In this document: positions 5,877-13,420 of the stretch, piece after piece
How the letters are laid out: the number at the start of each line of letters is the position of its first letter
Position numbering within the stretch: position 1 is the first letter of the stretch
DNA from: Mediterranea massiliensis
GTDB taxonomy: Bacteria; Bacteroidota; Bacteroidia; Bacteroidales; Bacteroidaceae
Length of the DNA: 21,467 bases
Reading direction: 5' to 3'
Assembly (NCBI GenBank): GCA_958402075.1
Contig: CATXSD010000041.1
Span: 1 to 21,467, forward strand
Translations under genes and position numbers: made by a program
Notes under the pieces: model-generated
What the model saw: only the letters and a program-made list of their open reading frames with translations
What the model was told of the DNA's origin: nothing
Databases searched by the model: none

Positions 5877-7955
5877 ATGATAACAAGTCAACTGCTGCAC
5901 CCCATGAGCATCGTTGTGGTAGGTGCGTCCAACAATGTACACAAGCCCGGAGGGGCCATTTTGAAGAACCTTATCAGCGGTGGCTATGCAGGTGAGCTGC
6001 GTGCCGTCAACCCCAAGGAGCAGGAAGTGCAGGGCGTCAAGGCTTACCCCGATGTGTCTGCCATCCCCGACACCGACCTGGCTGTGCTGGCCATCCCTGC
6101 GGCTCTGTGTCCCGATGCCGTCGAGACGCTGGCCGCCGAGAAGCACGTACGCGCTTTCATCATCCTTTCTGCCGGTTTTGGCGAGGAGACGCACGAAGGG
6201 GCGGTGCTGGAGGACCGCATCCTTGAGACCGTCAACCGCTACGGCGCTTCGCTCATCGGCCCCAACTGCATCGGTTACATGAACTCGTGGCACCACAGCG
6301 TCTTCAGCCAACCCATCCCCCAACTGCATCCGCAGGGCGTGGACCTCATCTCCAGTTCGGGTGCCACGGCGGTGTTTATCCTCGAGAGTGCCGTCACCAA
6401 GGGCTTGCCCTTCTGCTCCGTCTGGTCGGTGGGCAACGCCAAGCAGATAGGCGTGGAGGATGTGCTCCAGTATATGGACGAGCACTTCGACCCCGACCGA
6501 GACTCGCACATCAAGCTGCTCTACATCGAGAGTATCGGCGACCCCGACCGCCTGCTTTTTCATGCCTCGTCGCTCATCAGGAAGGGATGCCGCATTGCCG
6601 CCATCAAGAGCGGCAGCAGCGAGAGCGGCAGCCGTGCAGCCAGTTCGCACACAGGTGCCATCGCCAGCAGCGATTCCGCCGTCGAAGCCCTCTTCCGCAA
6701 GGCGGGCATTGTGCGCTGCTATTCGCGTGAGGAGCTGACCACCGTGGGTTGTATCTTCACCTTGCCCGAATTGAAGGGCAAGAACTTCGCCATCATCACC
6801 CATGCCGGCGGGCCGGGCGTCATGCTGACCGATGCCCTGAGCAAGGGCGGGCTGAACGTGCCGCGCCTCGAAGGTCCTTTGGCCGATGAACTGAAGGCAC
6901 AGCTCTATCCGGGTGCTTCGGTGGGCAACCCCATCGACATCCTCGCTACAGGCACGCCCGAACACTTGAAGCTCTGTCTGGACTATTGCGAGAACAAGTT
7001 CGACAACATCGATGCCGTGATGGCTATCTTCGGCACGCCGGGCCTGGTGACGATGTTCGACATGTACGACGTGCTGCACGAAGCCATGCAGACCTGCCGC
7101 AAGCCTATCTTCCCCATCCTGCCCTCCATCAACACGGCCGGAGCCGAGGTGGCCGATTTTCTGAAGAAGGGCCACGTAAACTTTGCCGATGAGGTGACGC
7201 TGGGTACCATGCTGACGCGCATCATGAACGTACCTCGCCCTGCAGCCAACGAAATCGAGCTGTTCGGCGTGGACGTGCCGCGCATTCGCCGCATCATCGA
7301 CTCCATCACCGACGACGGCTACATTCCGCCCCATCAGGTACAGGCCCTGCTCCGCTCGGCGGGCATCCCGCTGGTGGACGAGTTTGTGTCGTCCAAGAAG
7401 GAAGAAGTGCTGGCCTTTGCCCGTCGCACGGGCTTCCCTGTGGTGGCCAAGGTCGTGGGGCCCGTCCACAAGTCGGATATCGGCGGCGTGGTACTCAACA
7501 TCAAGAGCGAGCAGCATCTGGCATTGGAGTTCGACCGCATGATGCAGCTGCCCGAGGTGACCGCCGTCATGGTACAGCCCATGCTGAAGGGAACGGAGCT
7601 GTTCATCGGCGCCAAGTACGAGGAGAAGTTCGGCCACGTGGTGCTCTGCGGTCTGGGTGGCATCTTCGTTGAGGTATTGAAGGATGTATCCTCCGGCCTT
7701 GCCCCGCTGTCCTACGAGGAAGCCTACTCCATGATCCGCTCCCTCCGCGCTTACAAGATCATCAAGGGCACGCGCGGCCAGAAGGGTGTCAACGAGGACA
7801 AATTTGCCGAAATCATCGTGCGGCTCTCCACCCTCCTGCGCTTTGCTACGGAGATCAAGGAGATGGACATCAATCCCTTGCTCGCCACGGACAAGCACGT
7901 CATCGCGGTGGATGCGCGCATCCGCATCGAAAAATCAGGGAAACAGATGCAGTAA
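5877..7955 (+). CDS. ADP-forming acyl-CoA (acetyl-CoA) synthetase, fused alpha-beta form
   Basis: This is a 692-residue cytoplasmic enzyme that interconverts acyl-CoA, ADP and phosphate with acid, CoA and ATP, usually making ATP from acetyl-CoA or related thioesters. The order is a CoA-binding Rossmann domain (IVVVGASNNVHKPGGAI near residues 13-29), succinyl-CoA-ligase-like domains carrying the phosphohistidine loop SSHTGA with His258, and a C-terminal ATP-grasp domain (about 480-690) carrying the second conserved histidine, His531, in HKSDIGGV. Both histidines needed for phosphoryl transfer are present and the length is that of the fused form, so it should be active. The ATG at 5877 gives MITSQLL; a GTG six bases upstream is less likely. 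A lipoprotein gene follows 47 bases later on the same strand. The substrate cannot be told from sequence alone. Its high GC and biased codons suggest strong expression. Confidence 0.93.
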   Translation: MITSQLLHPMSIVVVGASNNVHKPGGAILKNLISGGYAGELRAVNPKEQEVQGVKAYPDVSAIPDTDLAVLAIPAALCPDAVETLAAEKHVRAFIILSAGFGEETHEGAVLEDRILETVNRYGASLIGPNCIGYMNSWHHSVFSQPIPQLHPQGVDLISSSGATAVFILESAVTKGLPFCSVWSVGNAKQIGVEDVLQYMDEHFDPDRDSHIKLLYIESIGDPDRLLFHASSLIRKGCRIAAIKSGSSESGSRAASSHTGAIASSDSAVEALFRKAGIVRCYSREELTTVGCIFTLPELKGKNFAIITHAGGPGVMLTDALSKGGLNVPRLEGPLADELKAQLYPGASVGNPIDILATGTPEHLKLCLDYCENKFDNIDAVMAIFGTPGLVTMFDMYDVLHEAMQTCRKPIFPILPSINTAGAEVADFLKKGHVNFADEVTLGTMLTRIMNVPRPAANEIELFGVDVPRIRRIIDSITDDGYIPPHQVQALLRSAGIPLVDEFVSSKKEEVLAFARRTGFPVVAKVVGPVHKSDIGGVVLNIKSEQHLALEFDRMMQLPEVTAVMVQPMLKGTELFIGAKYEEKFGHVVLCGLGGIFVEVLKDVSSGLAPLSYEEAYSMIRSLRAYKIIKGTRGQKGVNEDKFAEIIVRLSTLLRFATEIKEMDINPLLATDKHVIAVDARIRIEKSGKQMQ

Positions 7956-8002
7956 ATCGGGTAGAGGTGCATTTACTTAATGTAACCCTAAAAGTTAATG
8001 AC

Positions 8003-8467
8003 ATGAAAAAGAAATCGTTGAACGTCCGCTGGCTGAAGATTTGCAACGGCCTTCTGTCTGGCACACTGGCCCTGCTGGGCTATACTTCCTGCGACTCGTC
8101 GGATGAACCGGGAGAAGAATACGGCACTCCTTATGCCAAGTATGAAATCAAGGGCAAGGTCACGGACCAGGACACGAAAGCCGCCGTCGAGGGCGCCCGC
8201 ATCATCGTGAAGCCCCTGCAATGGAAGTCCGACGAGCCACATCACCCGTATTCCTTCGACACCTTGCAGACCGACAAAGACGGTAACTACGTCTACCAAA
8301 ACGAGATGACGGTGATAGATCGCTTCCGTGTGGTGTGCGAAGATCCTTCGGGTGCGCTCAAGGCCGACTCTGCCACCGTCGAGATGGCTCCTCAAGGCGG
8401 TGAAGGCTGGTATCAGGGCAGCGACAGCCAGGAAGTGGACTTCGAACTGAAGAAGCAACAACCATGA
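8003..8467 (+). CDS. Small lipoprotein of the rSAM/lipoprotein system
   Basis: This is a 154-residue exported lipoprotein. The N-terminus (MKKKSLNVRWLKICNGLLSG, then TLALLGYTSC) carries a twin-basic start, a hydrophobic core and a lipobox ending at Cys30. The mature part starts with an acidic tether DSSDEPGEEYGTPYAKYEIK and continues as a carboxypeptidase-regulatory-like beta sandwich (GKVTDQDTKAAVEGARIIVK, DTLQTDKDGNYVY). Its stop codon overlaps the start of the radical SAM gene (ATGA at 8464-8467), so the pair is translationally coupled. Size, lipobox, EYGTPYA motif and partner agree with the lipoprotein of the Bacteroidetes rSAM/lipoprotein system (TIGR04134). I infer that it is the substrate or partner of the enzyme; this is not proven for the family. 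The start at 8003 is preferred over an upstream in-frame ATG because it begins the signal peptide. Confidence 0.88.
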   Translation: MKKKSLNVRWLKICNGLLSGTLALLGYTSCDSSDEPGEEYGTPYAKYEIKGKVTDQDTKAAVEGARIIVKPLQWKSDEPHHPYSFDTLQTDKDGNYVYQNEMTVIDRFRVVCEDPSGALKADSATVEMAPQGGEGWYQGSDSQEVDFELKKQQP

Positions 8468-9564
8468 AGACGCCCGTAGAACGGCTTTCCCTCCGCAAGC
8501 GCCTGGCACTGGAGGTCTTCCGACAGATGCGTGAGAACCGAAAGAAGCTTCATCCGCTGAAGCAGCTTTTCTGGGAGTGTACGCAGCGGTGCAACGTCCA
8601 TTGCAAGCATTGCGGCAGCGACTGCAAGCGCACGACGGACATCCCCGACATGCCTGCTGAGGACTTCCTGCGCGTGGTGGACAGCCTAACTCCCCACGTC
8701 GATCCGCACGAGGTGAACATTATCATAACTGGCGGTGAACCGCTGGTGCGCGACGATTTGGAGCAGGTGGGCCTCGCCCTCTATCGCCGTGGGTACCCTT
8801 GGGGCATGGTGACAAACGGCCTCTATCTCACTGCCGAACGCCTGCAGAGCCTCTTGGCTGCGGGGCTCCATGCCATTACCGTCAGTCTCGACGGCTTTGC
8901 CGACGACCACAACTGGCTGCGCGGGCACCCCGATAGCTATGCCCGCGCGATGAATGCCATCCGCCTGCTGACGCAGGAGCGGGAGGTGAAATGGGACGTC
9001 GTCACTTGCGTCAATCGTCGCAACTATTCCTACTTGGAGCAGTTCAAGGATTCCCTCTATGAGGCCGGCGTCCGTCGCTGGCGTCTGTTCACCATCTTTC
9101 CCGTGGGGCGTGCCGCCCGTTATCCCGAGTTCCAGTTGGACGACCGCGATTTCAAAGGTCTGATGGACTTCATCCGCCGTACCCGCCGCGAGGGGAAAAT
9201 ACATGCCAGCTACGGCTGCGAGGGTTTCCTCGGCCGTTACGAGGGCGAGGTGCGCGACGGCTTCTACACCTGCAATGCTGGTATCAGCGTTGCCTCCGTC
9301 CTGGCGGACGGCTCCATCTCCGCCTGTCCCAGCATCCGTGCCGACTACCACCAAGGCAACATTTACCACGACGACTTCATCGACGTGTGGCAGCACCGCT
9401 TCCAGCCCTTCCGCGACCGCAGTTGGGCAAAGACCGGCCCTTGTGCCGACTGTTCCTTCTTCCGCTACTGCGAGGGCAACGGCATGCACTTGCACGACGG
9501 CGACGGGCACCTGCTCTTCTGCCACCTGGAGCGGCTGAAGGGAGCATGCGGAAATGCAGACTGA
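8464..9564 (+). CDS. Radical SAM/SPASM enzyme of the rSAM/lipoprotein system
   Basis: This is a 366-residue radical S-adenosylmethionine enzyme. The [4Fe-4S]-binding motif CNVHCKHC (Cys43, Cys47, Cys50) sits in WECTQRCNVHCKHCGSDC, and the SAM-contact motif ITGGEPLVRDD follows. The C-terminal third is a SPASM-type domain with cysteines in FYTCNAG, SACPS, GPCADC, YCEGN and LLFCHLE that can hold one or two further clusters. SPASM proteins usually modify peptides or proteins. The sequence and the overlapping lipoprotein gene upstream match the TIGR04133 member of the rSAM/lipoprotein pair, so the neighbouring lipoprotein is the likely target; the chemistry is unknown. It acts in the cytoplasm, so any modification must come before export. 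It is the last gene of the operon; no convincing terminator follows. The identification of the fold is certain and of the subfamily strong. Confidence 0.93.
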   Translation: MKTPVERLSLRKRLALEVFRQMRENRKKLHPLKQLFWECTQRCNVHCKHCGSDCKRTTDIPDMPAEDFLRVVDSLTPHVDPHEVNIIITGGEPLVRDDLEQVGLALYRRGYPWGMVTNGLYLTAERLQSLLAAGLHAITVSLDGFADDHNWLRGHPDSYARAMNAIRLLTQEREVKWDVVTCVNRRNYSYLEQFKDSLYEAGVRRWRLFTIFPVGRAARYPEFQLDDRDFKGLMDFIRRTRREGKIHASYGCEGFLGRYEGEVRDGFYTCNAGISVASVLADGSISACPSIRADYHQGNIYHDDFIDVWQHRFQPFRDRSWAKTGPCADCSFFRYCEGNGMHLHDGDGHLLFCHLERLKGACGNAD

Positions 9565-9609
9565 TGTTGGAACTTTTCAACAAAACATCTGCTACAAGGT
9601 TATCTTTTC

Positions 9610-9740
9610 TTTAAGCAGGGAGAAGCAATCGTTTAAGCTGGAGAAAGCAACTGTTTAAGCTGGGAAAAGTATGGCTTTAAGCTGGGCATAGGGTTGCTTT
9701 AAGCTGGGTAAATTGTTGCTTAAGCGCGACAAATAGCTGA
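9610..9740. repeat. Six-unit 22-bp tandem repeat
   Basis: Units start at 9610, 9632, 9654, 9676, 9698 and 9720. The first five have exactly 22 bases and begin TTTAAGC (TTTAAGCTGGG in three); the tails vary, often ending TTGC. The sixth is degenerate. It begins 46 bases after the radical SAM gene. There are no unique spacers, so it is not a CRISPR array, and no open frame uses it. It shares its period and TTAAGC core with 5770-5813. Confidence 0.8.
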
Positions 9741-9800
9741 TGTGACTTGATGAATATGGAAACTTTGGATAAACTTGGATGTTGGCCATCAAAGATGAGG

Positions 9801-9857
9801 ATTCCCCAGTCAGATTAATTTTAAACTGACTGGTTAATTTTAAACTGACTGGGGAAT
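9801..9857. repeat. Nested inverted repeat with an internal 19-bp tandem duplication
   Basis: ATTCCCCAGTCAG (9801-9813) is perfectly complementary to CTGACTGGGGAAT (9845-9857). Between them the 19-mer TTAATTTTAAACTGACTGG occurs twice in exact tandem (9815-9833 and 9834-9852), so the left arm can pair either with the inner CTGACTGG or with the longer outer arm. It lies between convergent genes but has no T-run, so a terminator role is only possible. The remainder of the 9565-9933 gap, apart from this and the 22-bp array, shows nothing I can name. Confidence 0.75.
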
Positions 9858-9933
9858 TGGCCGTTAGTGACTTTAATGCTTATACAACATCGTTATAATT
9901 AACTATTATAGCCATTGGCTATTTTATCGGCTA

Positions 9934-11631
9934 TTAATAATAAATGATTTCTCTTTTCTGCTCATACATAATTTTCCCGTCATTCATAAATTGAGCATTC
10001 TGCCAATTTCCTTGTTCGTCTACATTACTATATACTGGCTGAAACTCAAAGAAATATTCGTCACCGCCGAAAGGCATGCTTACTGATATGGAGGAAGGCA
10101 TACGAGAAAAACCTTTGTAATGGTAAGTAGAGTTCAGTAGGTTGCCTCCCGCATAGCCCATTAATTCACCTGCAAACATATCCGAAGTACTGACGATGCG
10201 TTCTTTTTCATCATCGTAGGTCATGCTGAATATCTCAGTCTCTCTGTTTCCTTTATTTCCGTCTTTGGAATCCAGACAAGCAAAGATACGGAAAGTATTC
10301 CCTTGGACATCATATCTGAGGTAAGCAGGATATTGCCAGATGGTTTCCTTGGCATCGCACATGTATTTTTCATCTTTGGAGGTGAAGCGATAGTCTACCG
10401 GCCCTGCAGAGTAAGAAATGGCTTCTAACATTCCTTTTTCATCAAAAGCTGCTTTGATAGTTCCTGTACGAAAACAGTTCATATCTGCCATCGTGTTTCC
10501 TTCGCCCGATGTTTGAGTGATTGTCACGTTTTTTACAGCTCCGGCAAGTTGGAACAACGAACGGGCACTCATGGCTTCTTCTTTGTTCTGTGCTTTCTGT
10601 TCTGCCAGTTCTTTAGCCATTTCGATGTCTTCTTCAGAATAATATTTGATGTCCCTTTCCAATTTGGAGGCGGGTTTATCGTTTTCCATTACGAATGAGT
10701 TTTTATGATATAACAGTTTAAGTACTTTTTCCGATGAAGGCGTGGCTATTCGACGGGTCCAGTTGCCTTGTTCATCGTATTCATAAGAAAATTCCACAGT
10801 AAAATTGCCGCTGATTTCTTTCTTTCTGGTATAGTATTCCTCTTCCCACTTCACGATGTCATGCCTGTCGTTGTAGGTGTATCGGCTGGTGGTGAACAGC
10901 GAATCTGTGATATAGAAATAATCTTTACCGATATGAATACCCCGTTCTTCAATGAATGCCTTTCCATGTTTTACATTGCATAGCCCATCGGAATTATATT
11001 CGTAGGTAAAATCCGTCTCAACTAATGTGCTAACTATCGGATGTGTTGCCCACATACGCAAAGCCAGTACTCGTCCTGTTTCATCACAATCCATATTCAA
11101 TATTCCGTCCCGGTCATAGGTCTTGGTTACAGATGCATTTTTCAGCATGCCGTTCTTATAATACGTATACTGCTTTTCGTATTGTTCCGATTTGCTAATT
11201 GTCAGCTGATTGGTTTCATTGTATAGAAATATTTGCTGTGAACGGGCTCTGCGGTTTATTGCCTTTTGCAGTCTGCCGTCCTGATATTCAAATTCGAGCG
11301 CATCGCCATATCTTCCTCCCAGAACTCTACCTTGCATGGTTACATGGCCGAATTCATCAAATTCCAATCCTGTAACCAGTCCGTTCTCGTCCGAATAGAT
11401 AGTTTTTACATTTCCTTTCAATCCCAATTTGGTCCAGTCGTCAGGATATTGTACAAAATCCATAAAACAACGTGCAAATGAAAGTTTATCTTCTACATGG
11501 ATGCTCATATAAGCATCGTCGCAATAAGTAAATGCTGTGACCGGTGAATAGACCTTCTTATTTTCACAGCTTAATAAACCCAATAGCAGTGGTATACTTA
11601 TCAATAAGATAGTACATTGGAATTTTTTCAT
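9934..11631 (-). CDS. Large YD-repeat-like lipoprotein
   Basis: This is a 565-residue exported lipoprotein with a signal peptide and lipobox (LLLGLLSC, Cys22). The mature protein is strand-rich and repetitive, with short units of the YD/RHS kind: FDEFGHVTMQGRVLGGRYGD, LEFEYQDGRLQKAIN, YTYYKNGMLKNASVTKTYDR, FTYEYNSDGLCNVKHG and FSYEYDEQGNWTRRIATPS. A charged segment (residues ~340-375, KYYSEEDIEMAKELAEQKAQ) splits the repeat region. There is no RHS core-closing motif and no C-terminal toxin domain, so it is not a polymorphic toxin. A surface or periplasmic structural or binding role is likely, but its function is unknown. It is transcribed alone or possibly downstream of the transglutaminase-like gene, 275 bases away. 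I saw no clear TAnnTTTG box in that AT-rich gap. Confidence 0.8.
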   Translation of the reverse strand: MKKFQCTILLISIPLLLGLLSCENKKVYSPVTAFTYCDDAYMSIHVEDKLSFARCFMDFVQYPDDWTKLGLKGNVKTIYSDENGLVTGLEFDEFGHVTMQGRVLGGRYGDALEFEYQDGRLQKAINRRARSQQIFLYNETNQLTISKSEQYEKQYTYYKNGMLKNASVTKTYDRDGILNMDCDETGRVLALRMWATHPIVSTLVETDFTYEYNSDGLCNVKHGKAFIEERGIHIGKDYFYITDSLFTTSRYTYNDRHDIVKWEEEYYTRKKEISGNFTVEFSYEYDEQGNWTRRIATPSSEKVLKLLYHKNSFVMENDKPASKLERDIKYYSEEDIEMAKELAEQKAQNKEEAMSARSLFQLAGAVKNVTITQTSGEGNTMADMNCFRTGTIKAAFDEKGMLEAISYSAGPVDYRFTSKDEKYMCDAKETIWQYPAYLRYDVQGNTFRIFACLDSKDGNKGNRETEIFSMTYDDEKERIVSTSDMFAGELMGYAGGNLLNSTYHYKGFSRMPSSISVSMPFGGDEYFFEFQPVYSNVDEQGNWQNAQFMNDGKIMYEQKREIIYY

Positions 11632-11906
11632 AACTCATACGATTTTTATTAGTAAATTATAATATGATATATTAGTAGGGCAAAAAGAATCAAATTTGGA
11701 ATTTAACGTCATAAGATTCGAATGTATATATATGACATAATATTATTAATTACTTCATAATAATAAAGGTTTTAATTCATGATATATTTAATAGATTTAT
11801 ATTAGTATTTACAATTTTGTAGGAAAGCTTGATATTGGAGGGTTTGGGGATTTATTTTGCCATTGTATTATCAATTTGTATCACTTTCTTTGTATATCCA
11901 ATTAAA

Positions 11907-13414
11907 TTACTCTTTCAGTCTAATCACCTCAATCGGTACCTGTCTCAACTGAGGCATTCCTATCCCCAATCTGGCTCCGATATACGTCGGGTCACAAATC
12001 AGAAATTTCTTCCCGTCCACATTCAGATAATCGCCTGTCGTATCAGGATTGTCGAATCGGACTGCTGTAGCCAGATGCTTACCCGGATAATAGACCAATA
12101 CGACTTCCATATTCAGCAACCGGCGTACCAACTGGCTGAATAGGATGGCTCGGTCTTCACAGTCGGAATAGGCTGAAGCAACTGTTTCTTCAGGAAAGAA
12201 CCAACGTTCGTAACCGAACTGTTCATCGTCGGTTTTGTATTCGAATGCGTATTGTACAAAACGCAGCAACGCGTTGACAGCTTCTTCCTGCGACTTGTTG
12301 TGAACCAACGGACGAAGTTGTTTTTCCATACTTTACTTTGCAGGAACGCTTCACTGGGAGTCGATTCTGCATAAAGCCGGAAATCCACACAAGGATATGT
12401 GCCCAGCAACTGTACATAATTCTTGTCATAAGACAGGTTATAAGACTGCTCTCCCACTTTGAGGGGTTGCAACACAGCCTGTGTGTACAGGGCCGGAATA
12501 GTTGTCAGAGACATATCTATCAGCCGTGTGGCACCTCCATATTCCATCCGGCAGCTCTGAATGGTCGTCAAATCGGCATGGCCGGGGTTATAGACGGTAT
12601 AGACCGTGCCATTCTCATTGCCGTACCGGAAAAAGGTTGTATTGAACACATTGCAATTGAAAGCTATCAAAGGCAGAAGTGTCTGATGCGAACGGCCAAT
12701 CTTGGCCTTATAGCCCAACTGGTTCAGCGTAAATACAGTAAATACCGTTTGTTCATTGTCTGGCCTTCCGGGAAATTTGGCCTCGAATGTCCTGTTGATG
12801 AGAAGATACATTCCCCAATCGTTCAAACCGAGTGAAGACTGCAGCTGGCGGATTTCATTGGTCCAATCGATATAAGGAAGCTTGGTCAGCGCATTCCAAT
12901 AGTTCGCCACCGATTGTTCGTCCGCCCCGGCCAAGCGCGGCAGATTACATGCCGCTTTCGCCAATGCGATCTGTGTGCCATAAAATGACAATCTCAGACT
13001 ATTGTCAGGTACGGCCACCGGAATCTTGGGCAAGGGGCGATTGGCAGGAATCTTACTTTTATCGACAGGAGGAACACGGGGAGGCTGAGGTTTTTCTGTA
13101 TGCTTGACCGGTTGTCTGGCGGGAAGAGTCCGAGGAGTATCCGGCTTGTAAACAGTAGGCGGGACAGGCTTCTTGATGGGTGGTTCCTTTTTTTTCAACG
13201 GATAGTCGGGCCAGGCTTCGGCCAGATATTGGGCAAACTCGCGGTTGATGGAGTCGTAATAGGCTTTGAAGTTTTTTTCTTCATGGCCCACGTATTCACT
13301 GAAGGCGGCTTCCTGTTCACGGGCATACCGTTCGAAGTCGTCTTCCACTTTCTCCTGTCCCCAGCCGAAGCTGGGGAGCAGAAGTAGTGTAAGCAGCCAG
13401 AAGTGTCTTTTCAT
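11907..13414 (-). pseudogene. Transglutaminase-like secreted protein, split by a one-base frameshift
   Basis: The reading begins at 13414 with a Sec signal peptide (MKRHFWLLTLLLLPSFGWGQ), followed by a charged segment, a proline-rich linker (about residues 75-130) and a large globular region. Near 12321-12325 the frame is lost: the first frame goes on as basic, low-quality sequence to a stop at 12113, while the genuine C-terminus continues in another frame to 11907. That C-terminus has a transglutaminase-like triad: Cys in AYSDCEDRA, His in PGKHLATAV and Asp in LICDPTYIG. The shift lies at a run of five A on the coding strand; one more A gives ...SKVWKKQLRPLV... and a protein of exactly 502 residues. 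It could be a real mutation, a phase-variable run or an assembly error. It is last in the LPP20/BACON operon, six bases after the BACON gene's stop in map terms. If intact, it would be a periplasmic cysteine protease or amidase-like enzyme. Confidence 0.75.
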
Positions 13415-13420
13415 TTTTTC

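Noticed and set aside
5823..7898. A 691-residue open frame antisense to the acyl-CoA synthetase gene
   Set aside because: It is a shadow of the GC-rich codon bias on the other strand. Its translation is rich in H, D, G, A and V without domain motifs, while the sense frame has all the catalytic residues.
8686..9525. A 279-residue open frame antisense to the radical SAM gene
   Set aside because: It is a composition artefact opposite a gene with an intact CxxxCxxC motif and SPASM cysteines.
9610..9740. Possible CRISPR array
   Set aside because: The 22-base units abut directly with no unique spacers, and the units themselves diverge. No cas genes are present.
12307..12335. Programmed -1 frameshift in the transglutaminase-like gene
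   Set aside because: The local sequence TGG-AAA-AAC is not a canonical X XXY YYZ slippery heptamer (G precedes the A run), and a simple loss of one A explains the break better.
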